Made by a program: the position numbers and the translations under genes
Notes under the pieces: generated by a model
Seen by the model: the letters and a program-made list of their open reading frames with translations, nothing else
Told to the model about the DNA's origin: nothing
Database searches by the model: none
Shown: piece by piece, positions 11,168-13,631 of the stretch
Position numbering within the stretch: position 1 is the first letter of the stretch
Layout: the number at the start of each line of letters is the position of its first letter
Assembly: GCA_040755335.1 (NCBI GenBank)
Contig: JBFMAU010000188.1
Location: 1-13,631 of the forward strand
Length of the DNA: 13,631 nt
From: UBA7656 sp040755335
GTDB lineage: Bacteria; Acidobacteriota; Blastocatellia; UBA7656
Reading direction: 5' to 3'

Positions 11168-13594
11168 ATGAACAACGGCAATGATAAAAAAGTCATAGGC
11201 AAACCTTTTCGCAAAGTCGATGCGCGGGCCAAATGCACAGGCCAGACCCTTTTCGCTGACGATATAGTGCTGCCGCGAATGCTCTATGCGAAACTGCTCC
11301 GCAGCCCTGTCCCGCACGCGCTGATCAAAAGCATCGATGTGAGCGAAGCTCTCCGTCTCGATGGCGTGATAGCCATCATCACGGGCCGCGACCTGACCAT
11401 CCCTTACGGCATCCTGCCCGTCAGCCAGGACGAGCATCCGCTGTGCATCGACAAAGTCAGATTCATAGGCGATCCCGTAGCCGCCATAGCCGCCCTCGAT
11501 GAAGATACAGCCTTCGAAGCGATGAACCTGATCCGCGTCGAATACGAACCGCTCACGCCCATCGCATCAATCGAAGAGGCCATCAACACGCCGGAACCGC
11601 GGATTCATGATTATGGCGACGGCGGCAACATTCATAAAAAAGTAGCTCTCGAATTCGGCGACATGGAAGAAGGCTTCTCTCAGGCCGATCTCATCAGCGA
11701 AGACATCTTTTTCTACGAAGGCAACACACATCTTCCTCTGGAACAACACGCGGCTGTCGCGCGCTTCGACGCGGATGAAAAACTCACGCTCTGGAGTTCG
11801 ACTCAGACTCCGCATTATGTTCATCGCGCGCTCGCAAAGACTTTGCAGATTCCGGCAAGTCACATTCGAGTCATCGCCACGCCCAACGGCGGAGGATTCG
11901 GAGGCAAGAGCGATCCGTTCAATCACGAAATCGCAGTCGCCAAACTCGCAATGATAACGGGCCGACCTGTGAAGATCACTCTCACGCGCGAAGAAGTCTT
12001 CTATTGCCATCGCGGTCGCCATCCGGTTTTGATGTGGATAAAAACGGGCGTGAAGCGAGACGGGTCTATTACGGCTATGCACTTTCGCTCGCTTCTCGAC
12101 GGCGGCGCGTATGGCAGCTATGGCGTGGCTTCGACTTTCTACACGGGCGCGCTTCAAACCGTCACTTACGAAGTGCCGCGCTATAAATTCGAAGGGCTTC
12201 GCGCATTCACCAACAAACCGCCCTGCGGCCCAAAGCGCGGACATGGGACTCCGCAGCCGCGATTCGCTCTCGAAGTTCATCTCGATAAAATCGCCGAACG
12301 GCTCCGCATCGATCCCGCCGAGATGAGAAAGCAGCATCTTCAACCGGCGTTTTCAGTCACGGCGAATTATCTCCGCATAGGAACGATGGGACTGGGCCGT
12401 TGCATTGATAAAGTCGTCACCGGGTCGGACTGGAAAAACAAATTTCGCAAATTGCCTTACGGTCGCGGCGTGGGCATCGCGTGCAGTTCTTATCTGTCGG
12501 GCGCGGGGCTTCCGATCTACTGGAACAACATGCCGCATTCGGGCGTGCAACTGCGCCTGGATCGTCAGGGCGGCGTGTGCGTGATGTGCGGCTCTACCGA
12601 CATAGGCCAGGGGTCGGATTCCGTACTCGCCTACATCGTGGCAGAAGTTTTAGGGATCGATCCGTTCGATATCCGAGTGCTGACGGCGGACACTGATCTG
12701 ACGCCTGTCGATTTGGGAAGCTATTCGAGCCGCGTCACTCTGATGACGGGCAACGCCGCGCTTCAGGCCGCTGAACGAGCCAGAGAGTTATTGACGATGG
12801 CCGTCGCTGAAAAACTCAACGCGCCGATAGAAAATATTTCACTGGCAGACCGCCGCGCATTCGATGTCGAAAACCCCGACGTGGGCGTGAGCTTTGCCGA
12901 AGCCGTTCAACTGGCTGAAGCGAAATTCGGAACGATAGGAACCGTAGGCTCATACACGCCGCCTGGTTCAGCGGGAAAATTCAAAGGCGCGGGCGTCGGG
13001 CCTTCGCCCGCTTACTCTTATTCGGCTGCGGTTGCCGAAGTCGCGGTCGATCCTGATACAGGAATCGTAGTGGTTGAAAAAGTATGGGTCGCGCATGACA
13101 TAGGCCAATCGATCAATCCTGCTCTTGTGATGGGACAGGTCGAAGGCAGCATTTACATGGGGCTAGGCGAGGCGTTGATGGAAGAGATGGCGTATCGCGC
13201 GAATCGAAACATCGTGCATAAATTTCCATCGCTTCTCGAATACAAGAGTCCGACCACGCTTGAGATGTGCGACGTTGTGACTTACCTGATAGAAGACCCT
13301 GATCCGAACGGCCCGTTCGGCGCGAAGGAAGTCGGACAGGGGCCGCTGCTGCCCGTCCCGCCTGCTGTTGTGAATGCGATTTATGATGCGGTTGGAGTGC
13401 GAATAGATGAAGTGCCTGCGACGCCTGAAAAAGTTCTCGCGGCTCTGCGCGCAAAAGAGAAAGGCAAGGACGGGCGCTACGGGCCGAAATCGATTCCCGA
13501 GGTGGAGTGGCCCGCGCCGTTGAGGGTGTTGACGCAGGCTGAGGGCGGAGACGGAAGGGAGATGCCCCGCGAGGCAGTTCACGCGCGGGATTGA
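11168..13594 (+). CDS. hcrA: Molybdopterin-binding subunit, 4-hydroxybenzoyl-CoA reductase alpha-like
   Basis: An 808-aa large subunit of the xanthine oxidase family. The N-terminal aldehyde-oxidase a/b hammerhead domain (about 15-125) includes GILPVSQDEHPLCIDKVRF. The cofactor-binding domains include Gly241-Gly-Gly-Phe-Gly-Gly-Lys247, Pro-Pro-Cys353-Gly-Pro-Lys-Arg357-Gly-His-Gly, GSTDIGQGSD, YSSRVTLMTGNAA, and a C-terminal Gly718-Ala-Lys-Glu-Val-Gly-Gln724. The YSSRVT, GILP and PPCG.xRGHG patterns match what I recall of HcrA of Thauera, which removes the phenolic hydroxyl of 4-hydroxybenzoyl-CoA to give benzoyl-CoA. The C-terminus carries about 45 extra residues past the usual end (Tyr-Gly-Pro then Glu-Trp-Pro-Ala-Pro). 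Gln724 stands where the family's catalytic Glu is expected. It follows the iron-sulfur gene by 6 bp with a weak ribosome site, suggesting translational coupling. A flavin subunit is not in the window. The general family is certain; the substrate is not. Confidence 0.85.
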   Translation: MNNGNDKKVIGKPFRKVDARAKCTGQTLFADDIVLPRMLYAKLLRSPVPHALIKSIDVSEALRLDGVIAIITGRDLTIPYGILPVSQDEHPLCIDKVRFIGDPVAAIAALDEDTAFEAMNLIRVEYEPLTPIASIEEAINTPEPRIHDYGDGGNIHKKVALEFGDMEEGFSQADLISEDIFFYEGNTHLPLEQHAAVARFDADEKLTLWSSTQTPHYVHRALAKTLQIPASHIRVIATPNGGGFGGKSDPFNHEIAVAKLAMITGRPVKITLTREEVFYCHRGRHPVLMWIKTGVKRDGSITAMHFRSLLDGGAYGSYGVASTFYTGALQTVTYEVPRYKFEGLRAFTNKPPCGPKRGHGTPQPRFALEVHLDKIAERLRIDPAEMRKQHLQPAFSVTANYLRIGTMGLGRCIDKVVTGSDWKNKFRKLPYGRGVGIACSSYLSGAGLPIYWNNMPHSGVQLRLDRQGGVCVMCGSTDIGQGSDSVLAYIVAEVLGIDPFDIRVLTADTDLTPVDLGSYSSRVTLMTGNAALQAAERARELLTMAVAEKLNAPIENISLADRRAFDVENPDVGVSFAEAVQLAEAKFGTIGTVGSYTPPGSAGKFKGAGVGPSPAYSYSAAVAEVAVDPDTGIVVVEKVWVAHDIGQSINPALVMGQVEGSIYMGLGEALMEEMAYRANRNIVHKFPSLLEYKSPTTLEMCDVVTYLIEDPDPNGPFGAKEVGQGPLLPVPPAVVNAIYDAVGVRIDEVPATPEKVLAALRAKEKGKDGRYGPKSIPEVEWPAPLRVLTQAEGGDGREMPREAVHARD

Positions 13595-13631
13595 GCAAAT
13601 GAGCAAAATGTTTTGGAGATTATATCTTTGA

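Noticed and set aside
11567..12343. 258-aa open frame on the minus strand
   Set aside because: It is antisense to the clearly recognisable molybdopterin subunit.
13599..13631. 10-codon frame (MSKMFWRLYL) after the molybdopterin subunit
   Set aside because: It is too short and unlike the start of a flavin subunit; its stop at the last base of the window looks coincidental.

Overview
The window looks like a chromosomal segment of a Gram-negative bacterium with moderately high GC. By recognition of protein style rather than by any search, the best guess is Acidobacteriota (Blastocatellia-like). The signs are secreted proteins with Sec signals, an outer-membrane beta-barrel ending in Phe, a bacterial protein with an endosialidase-chaperone (S74) C-terminus, and a 4-hydroxybenzoyl-CoA-reductase-like molybdenum hydroxylase. 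I found no phage, IS, CRISPR, rRNA or tRNA signature.

Layout. Bases 1-3425 are a leftward set of three envelope genes: a 134-aa secreted protein, a 760-aa beta-barrel protein, and, after a gap holding two REP-like palindromes, a GTG-started secreted protein that runs off the left edge. Divergent from them, 3638-5617 encodes a 659-aa single-pass membrane protein with a sigma-region-2-like N-terminus and a periplasmic C-terminal domain. Bases 5797-6954 hold the standout gene (below), closed by an 11-bp hairpin. A small sulfotransferase (7064-7696) and a secreted S74-chaperone protein (8073-9998) follow on the minus strand. After a non-coding stretch of about 640 bp, an iron-sulfur subunit and a molybdopterin subunit of the xanthine dehydrogenase family run rightward to 13594.

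Main result. Bases 5797-6954 read as one 385-codon gene for an exported thioredoxin-fold (redoxin/TlpA-like) protein, interrupted by a single in-frame TGA at 6295-6297. That TGA sits exactly where the catalytic cysteine belongs: Trp-Ala-Ser-Trp-[TGA]-Gly-Cys-Arg. A perfect 7-bp hairpin with a GGA loop begins 14 nt after the TGA, and its loop lies 21 nt after the TGA, which fits a bacterial SECIS element. TGA is an ordinary stop in at least five other genes here, so code reassignment is not the explanation. I interpret the gene as a selenoprotein with Sec at residue 167 (U-G-C motif). Conventional gene calling would split it into two ORFs or replace it with a 358-aa antisense ORF. No selA, selB, selC or selD gene is visible in the window.

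Other points of note: the molybdopterin subunit has Gln724 where the family's catalytic Glu is expected; two REP-like palindromes carry a compensatory base-pair change; and several long inverted repeats lie in the intergenic spaces.
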